The position numbers and the translations under genes are program-made. A DNA stretch of 32,102 nt from Allorhizobium borbori. Its GTDB lineage: Bacteria > Pseudomonadota > Alphaproteobacteria > Rhizobiales > Rhizobiaceae. Shown piece after piece: positions 16,834 to 23,846 of the stretch; the first letter of the stretch is position 1, and the number at the start of each line of letters is the position of its first letter. The stretch covers positions 1 through 32,102 of the forward strand of contig NZ_JACIDU010000029.1 of assembly GCF_014196535.1 (NCBI RefSeq), given 5' to 3'. The notes under the pieces were generated by a model, which worked only from the letters and a program-made list of their open reading frames with translations, was not told the DNA's origin and did not search any database.

Positions 16834-18231
16834 TTATTGGGAAAAGAGCACCTCCAGGCTTGCGGCAGCAGCAAGAACCCGCGCGTCTTCCCCACGCGCG
16901 CCAACGATCTGGAAGCCGACCGGCAGGCCCGCCTCCGTCAACGCGCAGGGAACGATACAGGCCGGCTGCTGGCTGAGGTTGATGGGGAAGCTGAAGCCTG
17001 CCCATTCCGTCCAGCGTGCGTAGTCACCGGCGGGCGGCACTTCCAGACCGGCATCGAATGCAGGCAGCGCCGTCCCGGGCGATACGAGAAAGTCGTAATC
17101 CGAGAGCAACCGATCCATCGCCGCACCGAAATCCGCCCGGCGCACCTGCGCCTTGACGAGATCGATGGACGAATAGGCCGCTCCCTGACTGGCGACTTCG
17201 AGGAAGCCGGGATCGACCTTGCCGCGTTCGCCCGGCGGGACGGTAGAAAGCCGGGCGGCTGCACCCGTGAACCAGTGATGATGGAACAGATCGAGGAGGC
17301 TGTCGGCAGGCAGGGATACCGGCTCCACGATGGCGCCAGCCGCTTCCAGCTTCCTGACGGCACCATCAACCAGTGCTCCGATCTCGGGATCGAGCCTGCC
17401 GCTGGCGGGTTGCGACCAGTAACCGATCTTGCGTCCAGCCAGCGAACCGGTTTCCTGCGAAAGCGGTGAAAGCACACCGGCGCCCTGCGCCCAGTCGCGA
17501 AGATCGCGCCCGGACATGGCCTGCAGCATGGCGAGCGCATCCGCTGCGCTTCGGGTCATGGGGCCGATATGGGCAACCGTGCCGAAGGCACTGGCCGGAT
17601 AGGCTGGAACCCGCCCGAAGGTCGGCTTGTGGCCGACGATGCCACAAAAGGAGGCCGGCACGCGGATCGAGCCGCCGCCATCCGTACCGAGGTGGAAAAC
17701 CCCTGCGCCCGTGGCGGCCGCAACCGCCGCACCGCCAGACGAACCGCCGGATGTCTTTGCGGGGTTCCAGGGATTGCGCGTCACGCCACACAGGGCGCTG
17801 TCGGTCACGGCCTTCCAGCCGAATTCCGGTGTCGTCGTCTGGCCGATGAACACCGCTCCGGCCTTGCGCAGCAATGCAACGGACGGAGCATCGATCTCGT
17901 AGGGGGTGACGGGCGTTGTGGTGCTGCCGTAGCGCACACTCCAGCCCTTGACCCAGACGATATCCTTTAACGTCGTGGGAATGCCGTCGGAGGGCGAAAG
18001 CGGTGCGCCATCGCGCCACCGGCGTTCGGAGGCCGACGCAGCCTCAAGGGCACCCGCAATATCCAGAAACGTGAAGGCGTTGAGCGTGGGATTGATGTCT
18101 TCGGCGCGCGCGATCGCCGCCCTGGCGACATCGACAGGAGAGAGCGAACCTTTGGCATAGGCCTCGGAAAGTTCAGCGGCGGAAAGACGGCACAGGTCAC
18201 CCGCCCCTGCGAGAGGGTTGGTCAGCGACAT
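16834..18231 (-). CDS. Amidase (amidase-signature family)
   Basis: A 465-residue amidase-signature enzyme with the full Ser-cisSer-Lys triad: Lys89 in PTTLKDIVW, Ser164 in KTSGGSSGGAAVA, and Ser188 in GTDGGGSIRVPAS. The family hydrolyses small amides, acyl-amides and peptides' C-terminal amides to acid plus ammonia or amine. No signal peptide is present. I chose ATG 18231, ten bases after AAGGGG; a TTG at 18237 is closer (four bases) and possible. It is the first gene of the nine-gene minus-strand operon, divergent from a LysR regulator, so the amide bond is probably part of the imported compound. Confidence 0.9.
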   Translation of the reverse strand: MSLTNPLAGAGDLCRLSAAELSEAYAKGSLSPVDVARAAIARAEDINPTLNAFTFLDIAGALEAASASERRWRDGAPLSPSDGIPTTLKDIVWVKGWSVRYGSTTTPVTPYEIDAPSVALLRKAGAVFIGQTTTPEFGWKAVTDSALCGVTRNPWNPAKTSGGSSGGAAVAAATGAGVFHLGTDGGGSIRVPASFCGIVGHKPTFGRVPAYPASAFGTVAHIGPMTRSAADALAMLQAMSGRDLRDWAQGAGVLSPLSQETGSLAGRKIGYWSQPASGRLDPEIGALVDGAVRKLEAAGAIVEPVSLPADSLLDLFHHHWFTGAAARLSTVPPGERGKVDPGFLEVASQGAAYSSIDLVKAQVRRADFGAAMDRLLSDYDFLVSPGTALPAFDAGLEVPPAGDYARWTEWAGFSFPINLSQQPACIVPCALTEAGLPVGFQIVGARGEDARVLAAAASLEVLFSQ

Positions 18232-18312
18232 TCGCAATGTTCCCCTTATTGTCGGCCCGCGTCTTTGGCGAACCGCTTGATTAAGATCAGTTTGACGCGA
18301 TCGCTTGGTTCG

Positions 18313-18350
18313 ATAAAATGTATTCTTTCGCGGAATTTATTTCATTTTAT
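18313..18350. promoter_or_regulatory. Dyad ATAAAATG-N22-CATTTTAT, probable LysR operator
   Basis: Two exact 8-bp inverted arms (18313-18320 and 18343-18350) enclose a further ATTC/GAAT pair around TTTCGCG. The dyad lies in the AT-rich 137-bp gap between the divergent amidase operon and the LysR gene, just before the LysR start. The position fits autoregulation and control of the divergent operon. Which protein binds is inference. Confidence 0.5.
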
Positions 18351-18368
18351 GTAAGGATGAATATCCCG

Positions 18369-19325
18369 ATGAACCTGACCGTACGACAGTTGCGGTATGT
18401 CAGCGAAGTCGCGCGCCTGGGAAGTGTTCAGGCGGCCTCGACCGCACTCCATATCTCGCAGTCATCGATACTGGCGGCGATCACCCTTGCAGAAGGAGAG
18501 ATAGGTGCCCGTATCTTCGAACGCCGCCCGGCCAGGGGCGTACAGATCACCCCTGCGGGCGAACGCTTCGTAACGGCTGCCCGCATCATGCTGTCGGCGG
18601 CCAACGAGTTCGACCGGGCCATCGGCGACCTTTCGGAACGTGTGCCCAAGATCCTGCGGATCGGCTGCTTCGAACCCTTCGGCGCGCTGTTCCTGCCTGC
18701 CGCACTCAGGCGGTATGTCGACAGCGTCGGTGACGTTGAAATCGTTCTCATCGAGGGCGATCAGGTGGAAGTACAGCGATGGCTCGCGGACGGCCTCATC
18801 GACCTCGGCGTCATCTACGACATCGGCCACATCGAGGTCGGGAGCATGACGAAGATCTGCAAGGTTCCGGCCCATGCCGTGCTGCATGTCGACGACCCGC
18901 TTGCGCAACAGGAAGCCGTGTCGCTGTCTGAAATCGCGACCCGCCCGCTGATCCTGCTCGACATGCCCCAGACATCAACCTACCTTCTGACATTGTTCGA
19001 TATTCTGGCCGAGCGCCCGCAGGTTCGCTTCCACACACGCTCCTATGAGACCGTGCGCTCCGCCGTCGCTTCCGGTTTTGGCATGTCGGTGCTCAACATG
19101 AAGCCGGTGGGCGGCGCCAATGCCGATTCCGCGCTCATCGTCAGACGCCCGCTGGTCGATGAACTGCCGCCGCCCTCGATTTCCATCATCGATCTCTACG
19201 GCCATTCAAAGCCGCTTTTCCTGCGGCTTTTCATCGATGTTTGCCGCCAGTTTTTCCGGGAGGTGGGCCCTGCTGGCTTCTCGGTTGCGCTTAGGCACAC
19301 GCATCAGTCGCTGTTGTGGAGTTAG
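18369..19325 (+). CDS. LysR-family regulator of the amidase/Liv operon
   Basis: A 318-residue LysR protein. The winged helix-turn-helix covers about 1-62 (LTVRQLRYVSEVARLGSVQAA, split as LTVRQLRYVSEV and ARLGSVQAA; then SQSSILAAITLAEGEIGARIF). A ligand-binding domain begins near residue 92 (ILRIGCFEPFGALFLPAAL). An unusual recognition-helix wording, SILAAITLAEGEIGARIFER with a two-residue shift against the common SxxIxxLE pattern, suggests a diverged subgroup. I chose ATG 18369 because AAGGA ends 11 bases upstream; earlier in-frame starts at 18318 and 18357 lack a site. It is divergent from the amidase operon and probably controls it. Confidence 0.88.
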   Translation: MNLTVRQLRYVSEVARLGSVQAASTALHISQSSILAAITLAEGEIGARIFERRPARGVQITPAGERFVTAARIMLSAANEFDRAIGDLSERVPKILRIGCFEPFGALFLPAALRRYVDSVGDVEIVLIEGDQVEVQRWLADGLIDLGVIYDIGHIEVGSMTKICKVPAHAVLHVDDPLAQQEAVSLSEIATRPLILLDMPQTSTYLLTLFDILAERPQVRFHTRSYETVRSAVASGFGMSVLNMKPVGGANADSALIVRRPLVDELPPPSISIIDLYGHSKPLFLRLFIDVCRQFFREVGPAGFSVALRHTHQSLLWS

Positions 19326-19358
19326 ATGGTGACAGGCCGGCATCATCTCGAACTACGC

Positions 19359-19380
19359 CCTTCAGGATCATTCCGGAAGG
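19359..19380 (+). terminator. Stem-loop after the LysR gene
   Basis: CCTTCAGGA and TCCGGAAGG pair around the loop TCAT with one A-G mismatch, 34 bp after the LysR stop. No T-run follows, so it is a weak or factor-dependent terminator candidate. Confidence 0.35.
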
Positions 19381-19474
19381 CAGAACTCTTGTGCCACCGC
19401 TCCCATGCAAATCATTCGACCACCGGCGAGTGCCGCTGCCTGGACTTCGCGACTGCAAAAATCTTGCACCTCAC

Positions 19475-19499
19475 GGAACCAAACCCGCACTCGTACGTT
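19475..19499 (+). promoter_or_regulatory. EcfG-type general stress promoter (GGAAC-N16-CGTT)
   Basis: GGAAC at 19475-19479 and CGTT at 19496-19499, separated by 16 bp, match the -35/-10 pattern used by EcfG/RpoE2-type sigma factors in alphaproteobacteria. The element points toward the CHASE3 kinase operon, whose start codon lies 90 bp downstream, giving a leader of about 80 nt. The pattern and the downstream gene type agree with general stress control, but no EcfG, PhyR or NepR gene lies in the window. Confidence 0.6.
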
Positions 19500-19588
19500 T
19501 TTGCCCTCACGCCCCATCAACGAGAAGCGCTGACCCGGTCGTGCCTCCTCATCCCGTCGTCTAACGCGCTCGAGCTTTATAACTTGGA

Positions 19589-21076
19589 ATGACCCGTTTC
19601 CTCCGCATAACTCTTCTTGTTCTCGCAGCAGGTGTCGCTCCTCTGGTGATATTGGTCGGATCGTCTCTCTGGATGGTTCAGGCCAACAACAATTATTCGC
19701 GGGAGATCCTCGACCTCCGCATCGCGCGCAGTGCGATTTTGAACGTTTTGTTGACGCTTCAGGATGCCGAACGGGGTCAACGCGGCTTTGTGATGACGCA
19801 GGACCCCAACTATCTCGAACCCTACAGCGAGAGCACGGCGCGGTTACCGGAACGGCTCCGGCAACTGCACAAGGCGACGGCGGCGATCCCCGCTGTCTCG
19901 AGGCGCATCGAAGGCTTCGACGCCATCATCGATGAGAAGATGAAGGAAATGGCCGGCACTATCGATCTGGTGCGGTCAGGGCAAAGAGATCGCGCGGTCG
20001 AACTGATCCGCACCGATCGCGGCCTGCAACTCATGGAAGACGCAAGGTCCACAATGGACGATGCGCTCGACCAGGTGGACGACCGGTTGCGGGTGATCGT
20101 CGCCGAGCAGATCGAGGTCGCGGCAAACCTGAAATGGACGACCGTTTCCGCCGCCGTTGCCATTGTTCTGGTGCTGGCGATTGCCTTCTTCGTCATCCGG
20201 GAACATATTCGGGCGCTGTCGCAGGCGCGGGCCGAAGTGGAGGTTCTAAACGCCGGGCTGGAGGAGCGCATTTCCGAACGGACGCAAGACCTCATGCGCG
20301 CCAATCAGGAGATTCAGCGATTTGCCTATGTCGTGACGCACGACCTCAGGGCGCCTCTCGTCAATATCATGGGCTTTCTCAGCGAGCTGGAAAACGCGCT
20401 CAAATCGCTGACGACCTATGTTCTCGCGGATGGAAAGACGCTCAGCGAGCAACAGGTCATGGATGCGCGCACGGCCGTGAACGACGACCTGCCGGAAGCA
20501 ATCGGCTTCATTCGCTCTTCAACGCGGAAGATGGACCAGTTGATCAACGCCATCCTCAAGATTTCACGGGATGGCCGGCGAAAGCTCATGCCCGAGCAGA
20601 TTGATCTGAAGCTGATTGCCGACAATGCCGCAGCGAGCATTCACCACCAGATCATCAGTGCCGGCGGGTCCATCACCTGCGATTTCGCCAAGGCGCGCCA
20701 TGTGGTGAGCGACCGCATCACGCTCGACCAGATTTTCGGCAACCTGTTCGACAACGCCGTGAAGTATCAGGATCCCTCACGGCCACTCGTGCTTGAAGTC
20801 CACAGTTACCCCGTTGCGCGTGGACGTATCGGTGTGGACGTGAAGGACAACGGGCGCGGCATCGGCCCGCAGGATCTTGAGCGTGTCTTTGAATTGTTTC
20901 GCCGGGCCGGAAACCAGGATCAGCCCGGTGAAGGGATAGGCCTTGCCCATGTTCGCTCGCTAATCAGAAATTTAGGTGGCGACATTACCGTTGAGTCGGA
21001 GCTGGGCAAGGGCAGCACGTTCAAGCTGGTCATGCCATTGGATTTGACGATGATAGTTCGGAGTACTGCGTTATGA
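19589..21076 (+). CDS. CHASE3-domain membrane sensor histidine kinase
   Basis: A 495-residue kinase. A membrane segment at about 8-30 is followed by an extracytoplasmic CHASE3 domain (about 35-175) with the hallmark QDAERGQRGFVMTQDPNYLEPY (split: QDAERGQRGF, VMTQDPNYLEPY). A second membrane segment spans about 182-202 and a coiled coil runs to 245. The HisKA box has phospho-acceptor His251 in VTHDLRAPL. The ATPase domain has N-box LFDNAVKYQD, DNGRGIG and GEGIGLAHVRSL. CHASE3 ligands are unknown. In-frame stop TAA sits two codons before the ATG, so the start is fixed although the ribosome binding site is poor. It overlaps the next gene by 4 bp and probably signals to one or both receivers downstream. 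Confidence 0.92.
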   Translation: MTRFLRITLLVLAAGVAPLVILVGSSLWMVQANNNYSREILDLRIARSAILNVLLTLQDAERGQRGFVMTQDPNYLEPYSESTARLPERLRQLHKATAAIPAVSRRIEGFDAIIDEKMKEMAGTIDLVRSGQRDRAVELIRTDRGLQLMEDARSTMDDALDQVDDRLRVIVAEQIEVAANLKWTTVSAAVAIVLVLAIAFFVIREHIRALSQARAEVEVLNAGLEERISERTQDLMRANQEIQRFAYVVTHDLRAPLVNIMGFLSELENALKSLTTYVLADGKTLSEQQVMDARTAVNDDLPEAIGFIRSSTRKMDQLINAILKISRDGRRKLMPEQIDLKLIADNAAASIHHQIISAGGSITCDFAKARHVVSDRITLDQIFGNLFDNAVKYQDPSRPLVLEVHSYPVARGRIGVDVKDNGRGIGPQDLERVFELFRRAGNQDQPGEGIGLAHVRSLIRNLGGDITVESELGKGSTFKLVMPLDLTMIVRSTAL

Positions 21077-21510
21077 AGGCGACCGGAGAGGAAGTCACGA
21101 TTGTCATGATCGAAGACGATGAGGGCCATGCGCGCCTCATCGAAAAAAATGTGCGGCGGGCGGGCGTTCACAACCCGATTATTCCTTTCACATTGGGCAA
21201 TACGGCACTCGATTTTATTCTCGGCGAAAGTCGCGACGGCCGGGTCAGCGAAAACCGCTATCTGCTGATCCTTCTCGACCTCAATCTGCCGGATATGTCG
21301 GGCATCGATATCCTGGGGCAGATCAAGCAGAACGAATTCACCCGCCGCCTGCCGGTTGTCGTTCTGACCACGACAGACGATGAGCGCGAAATCCAGAAAT
21401 GCTACGATCTCGGCGCCAATGTCTACATTACCAAACCCGTCGACTACGAGGGTTTTGCGACAGCGATCCGCAATCTCGGCCTGTTCTTTTCAGTCATTCA
21501 AGTTCCCTGA
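21073..21510 (+). CDS. Single-domain response regulator (Rcp1/CheY-like)
   Basis: A 145-residue receiver without an output domain. The acidic pocket is IEDD (Glu14-Asp16), the phospho-acceptor Asp69 lies in ILLDLNLPDMSG, the switch Thr in VVLTTTDDE, and the Lys in ITKPVDYEGF. The NLPDMSG-x-DIL and DDEREIQKCYDLGANVYITKP wording (split) is typical of the Rcp1 subfamily that partners phytochrome- and CHASE3-type kinases. The ATGA overlap with the kinase gene argues for coupled synthesis and a direct partner role, as a shuttle in a phosphorelay. Confidence 0.92.
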   Translation: MKATGEEVTIVMIEDDEGHARLIEKNVRRAGVHNPIIPFTLGNTALDFILGESRDGRVSENRYLLILLDLNLPDMSGIDILGQIKQNEFTRRLPVVVLTTTDDEREIQKCYDLGANVYITKPVDYEGFATAIRNLGLFFSVIQVP

Positions 21511-21519
21511 GGTCATGTA

Positions 21520-22557
21520 ATGCCAGCGCGCATTCTTTACGTCGATGACGACCCTGCGCTGGCTCGCCTGGCTGAACGCATTCTCGCCCGCCATCGTTAT
21601 GAAGTCGTCCACGCGATCTCGGTGGCGGCCGGGCTTGAAGCCTTGTCGCAAGGCGGCTTCGACGCCGTCGTGCTGGACCACTATTTTGTCGAAACGACGG
21701 GCATTTCCTTTCTCGAGGCCGTCGGTGAAAATCCCGATGTGCCGATTGTCTATGTCACCGGCTCCAGCGATGCGCAGATTGCGATCACCGCGCTGAAAAG
21801 CGGGGCGACCGACTATGTGATCAAGACCGCTGCGGACGAGTTTTTTCCACTGCTTGTCAGCGCAATCCGGCAGGCGCTGGAAACCGCCCGGCTTCGCAAG
21901 GCCAAGGCGGAAGCGGATCGGTTGCTGGTAGCGGCGAAGGAACGGGCTGAACTGTTGATGGCGGAAATGAACCACCGCATTGCCAACAGTCTCGCCCTCG
22001 TCGCAGCGATGATCCGTCTCCAGTCGAACACGCTTTCAAGCGACGAGGCCCGAAATGCACTGACCGAAACGCAAAGCCGCATCGCGGCCATTGCTGGCCT
22101 GCATCGCAGCCTCTACACGTCTGACGATGTCGGCAGGGTCCAGATCGACACCTACCTGCGGCCGCTGATCGAGGATCTGCGACGCACGGTCGGCACCCAG
22201 GAGGATGTGAGCGGCATCGAGATCGTTGCCTCGCTCGCCCCGCTGGCAGATGCGCCGGATCGCGCTGTCGCGCTTGGCGTCATCGCCACGGAACTCGTGT
22301 CCAACGCCCTCAAATACGCCTATCCGACAGGCACGGGCATTATTCGGGTCAGCGTTGCCAGCGACCCCGTGGCAGGCACGGCTTCGCTCGTTGTCGAGGA
22401 TGCGGGCGTCGGCTTCGAAGTGGATGCAGGACCGAAGGGAACGGGGCTTGGAACCAAGCTCATTCGCTCCATGAGCACAACGCTCGGTGCGAAAATCGAC
22501 GTTCAATCCTCTCCTTGCGGCACCGTCGTCGCACTTTCCTGGCCGCTTGAAGGATAA
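21520..22557 (+). CDS. Receiver-HisKA_2 hybrid: response regulator with histidine kinase output
   Basis: The 345-residue protein has a receiver domain first (about 4-120: VDDD at 8-11, phospho-acceptor Asp53 in AVVLDHYF, Thr80 in YVTGSSD, Lys102 in VIKTAAD). A linker helix and a HisKA_2 dimerisation domain follow, with phospho-acceptor His152 in LMAEMNHRIANSLALV, then an HATPase domain (ELVSNALKYAYP, VEDAGVGFE, GTGLGTKLI). Kinase activity gated by a receiver on the same chain fits a branched phosphorelay. HisKA_2 kinases commonly feed PhyR-type general stress regulators. GAGGT precedes the ATG, 9 bp after the previous gene. Soluble, so cytoplasmic. Confidence 0.92.
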   Translation: MPARILYVDDDPALARLAERILARHRYEVVHAISVAAGLEALSQGGFDAVVLDHYFVETTGISFLEAVGENPDVPIVYVTGSSDAQIAITALKSGATDYVIKTAADEFFPLLVSAIRQALETARLRKAKAEADRLLVAAKERAELLMAEMNHRIANSLALVAAMIRLQSNTLSSDEARNALTETQSRIAAIAGLHRSLYTSDDVGRVQIDTYLRPLIEDLRRTVGTQEDVSGIEIVASLAPLADAPDRAVALGVIATELVSNALKYAYPTGTGIIRVSVASDPVAGTASLVVEDAGVGFEVDAGPKGTGLGTKLIRSMSTTLGAKIDVQSSPCGTVVALSWPLEG

Positions 22558-22707
22558 GGCTTGAGCGTCGAGCCCCATCCGGCAAGACCTTGCGCTGCCC
22601 GGATGTTCGCCCGCGCCGGATTTCTCGAAAGCCTCACACGCAAGAAGGAGAGCCAACAGCCGGCCAAAAATGCAGCTTTGCGCCGGAACCGCTCGACGGT
22701 AATTCAT

Positions 22708-22744
22708 TTGTGCGTTATGCAATGTTTGTTCGATTATCGCACAA
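22708..22744 (+). promoter_or_regulatory. PcaR-like operator upstream of the IclR gene
   Basis: TTGTGCG (22708-22714) and CGCACAA (22738-22744) form an inverted repeat. The segment GTTCGATTATCGCAC (22728-22742) differs by only its central base from the 15-bp PcaR operator of Pseudomonas putida as I recall it (GTTCGATAATCGCAC). It ends 17 bp before the IclR start, directly before the AAGGGA ribosome binding site, so autoregulation is likely. The rest of 22558-22707 holds no supported gene. Confidence 0.55.
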
Positions 22745-22759
22745 AAAGGGATTGTCAGC

Positions 22760-23521
22760 ATGGTGGTGAAAGAGCGCGACATGATGGGCGGGCTTGCCAA
22801 GGGGCTGAAAGTCATCGAGGCCTTCAGCGCCGAGCATCCGCGCCTGTCCATTGCCGAGGCTGCGGAGATCGCAGGCCTTGATCGGGCCACAACCCGGCGC
22901 TGTCTGCTGACGCTTTCGGAACTCGGCTATGCCGCCTATGACGGCAAGTTCTTCACGGTCACACCGCGCGTGCTCAGACTTGGCACCGGCTGCCTCGCCA
23001 CCATGCCGCTGCCGCGCATCGTGCAACCGACGCTCGACCGGCTGTCACAGGAGATCGGCCAGAGCACTTCCGTTTCGATCCTGGATGAAGGCGAGATCGT
23101 CTATGTGGCGCGCGCCGCCCAAAGCCGCGTCATGTCGATTGCGCTGATGCCGGGCTCGCGGCTGCCGGCCTACTGCACCTCGATGGGGCGTGTCCTGCTC
23201 GCTGCCCTCGGCCCGGAAGAAGCCCGGCGCATTCTCGAAGCGACGCCGCTTGTCGCCCGCACGGAATGGACGGTAACGGAAATTGGCGCACTGATGGCAG
23301 AGCTTGACGCCGTTCGCCCGAGCGGCCACGCGGTGATCGATCAGGAAGTGGAAATCGGCCTGCGATCCATCGCCGTGCCCTTGCATACCATCCGGGGCAA
23401 GACGGTGGCAGCGCTCAATGTCGGACTTGCCGCCAATGCGGAACCGCTGGATACGATCATTGCCCGCTACCTGCCCGCCTTGAAAGCCGTGCAAGCCGAA
23501 CTTGCAACGATGATCGTGTAA
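22760..23521 (+). CDS. IclR-family transcriptional regulator (PcaR/PobR-like)
   Basis: A 253-residue IclR protein. The N-terminal helix-turn-helix is at about 10-72 (GGLAKGLKVIEAF, LSIAEAAEIAGLDRATTRRCL, split as LSIAEAAEIAG and LDRATTRRCL). The effector domain runs about 80-250 and includes RLPAYCTSMGRVLLAA and the late GLRSIAVPLHTIRGKTVAALNVG (split: GLRSIAVPL, VAALNVG). The wording RLPAYCTSMGRVLLA is typical of PcaR/PcaU/PobR regulators that sense aromatic-acid intermediates such as beta-ketoadipate or 4-hydroxybenzoate. No pca or pob enzyme gene is in the window, so its targets are unclear; the Dct/Tct genes downstream are candidates. AAGGGA precedes ATG 22760. Confidence 0.9.
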   Translation: MVVKERDMMGGLAKGLKVIEAFSAEHPRLSIAEAAEIAGLDRATTRRCLLTLSELGYAAYDGKFFTVTPRVLRLGTGCLATMPLPRIVQPTLDRLSQEIGQSTSVSILDEGEIVYVARAAQSRVMSIALMPGSRLPAYCTSMGRVLLAALGPEEARRILEATPLVARTEWTVTEIGALMAELDAVRPSGHAVIDQEVEIGLRSIAVPLHTIRGKTVAALNVGLAANAEPLDTIIARYLPALKAVQAELATMIV

Positions 23522-23525
23522 GCGC

Positions 23526-23542
23526 TTGCCCACAACGGGCAA
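23526..23542 (+). terminator. Short terminator hairpin after the IclR gene
   Basis: TTGCCC and GGGCAA pair around ACAAC just after the IclR stop and are followed by TCTTTC. The stem is short (6 bp), but position and the T-rich tail fit an intrinsic terminator. Confidence 0.45.
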
Positions 23543-23846
23543 TCTTTCGGCCCCTGCGCCGGCGCTGCGCGTCGCGCATTCGACGCGGGCCTGGCGGAGT
23601 GATGAACCCAGTGTCGACGGGCATCCGTCCTTGAGCAAAGAGCAGAGTTGTTCGTCCGTCTCCAACGCCGGCAACCGCGGCGCCTCAACCAGCCATCACT
23701 CATGAGGGCTAGCTAAGCAGAGGCGGCCCAAAGCGATCAGCGGGACCTTTTGTCTGTGCGGGCACTTGGAAAGCTGACGCTTGCCCTCTACACTTGCCTT
23801 GCGGTGAAATGCCGCAACCGAAAAGGTGGGGAGGAGCCCGCATTTC
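23543..23846. other. Intergenic region upstream of the sensor kinase
   Basis: About 300 bp with no frame I can support as a gene. It contains a 5-bp hairpin GACGG-GCAT-CCGTC near 23616-23629. A 6-bp dyad TTGCGG-N7-CCGCAA lies at 23799-23817, directly before the GGGGAGGAG ribosome binding site of the kinase gene. The dyad could be an operator or an mRNA hairpin. I cannot identify a promoter. Confidence 0.4.
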
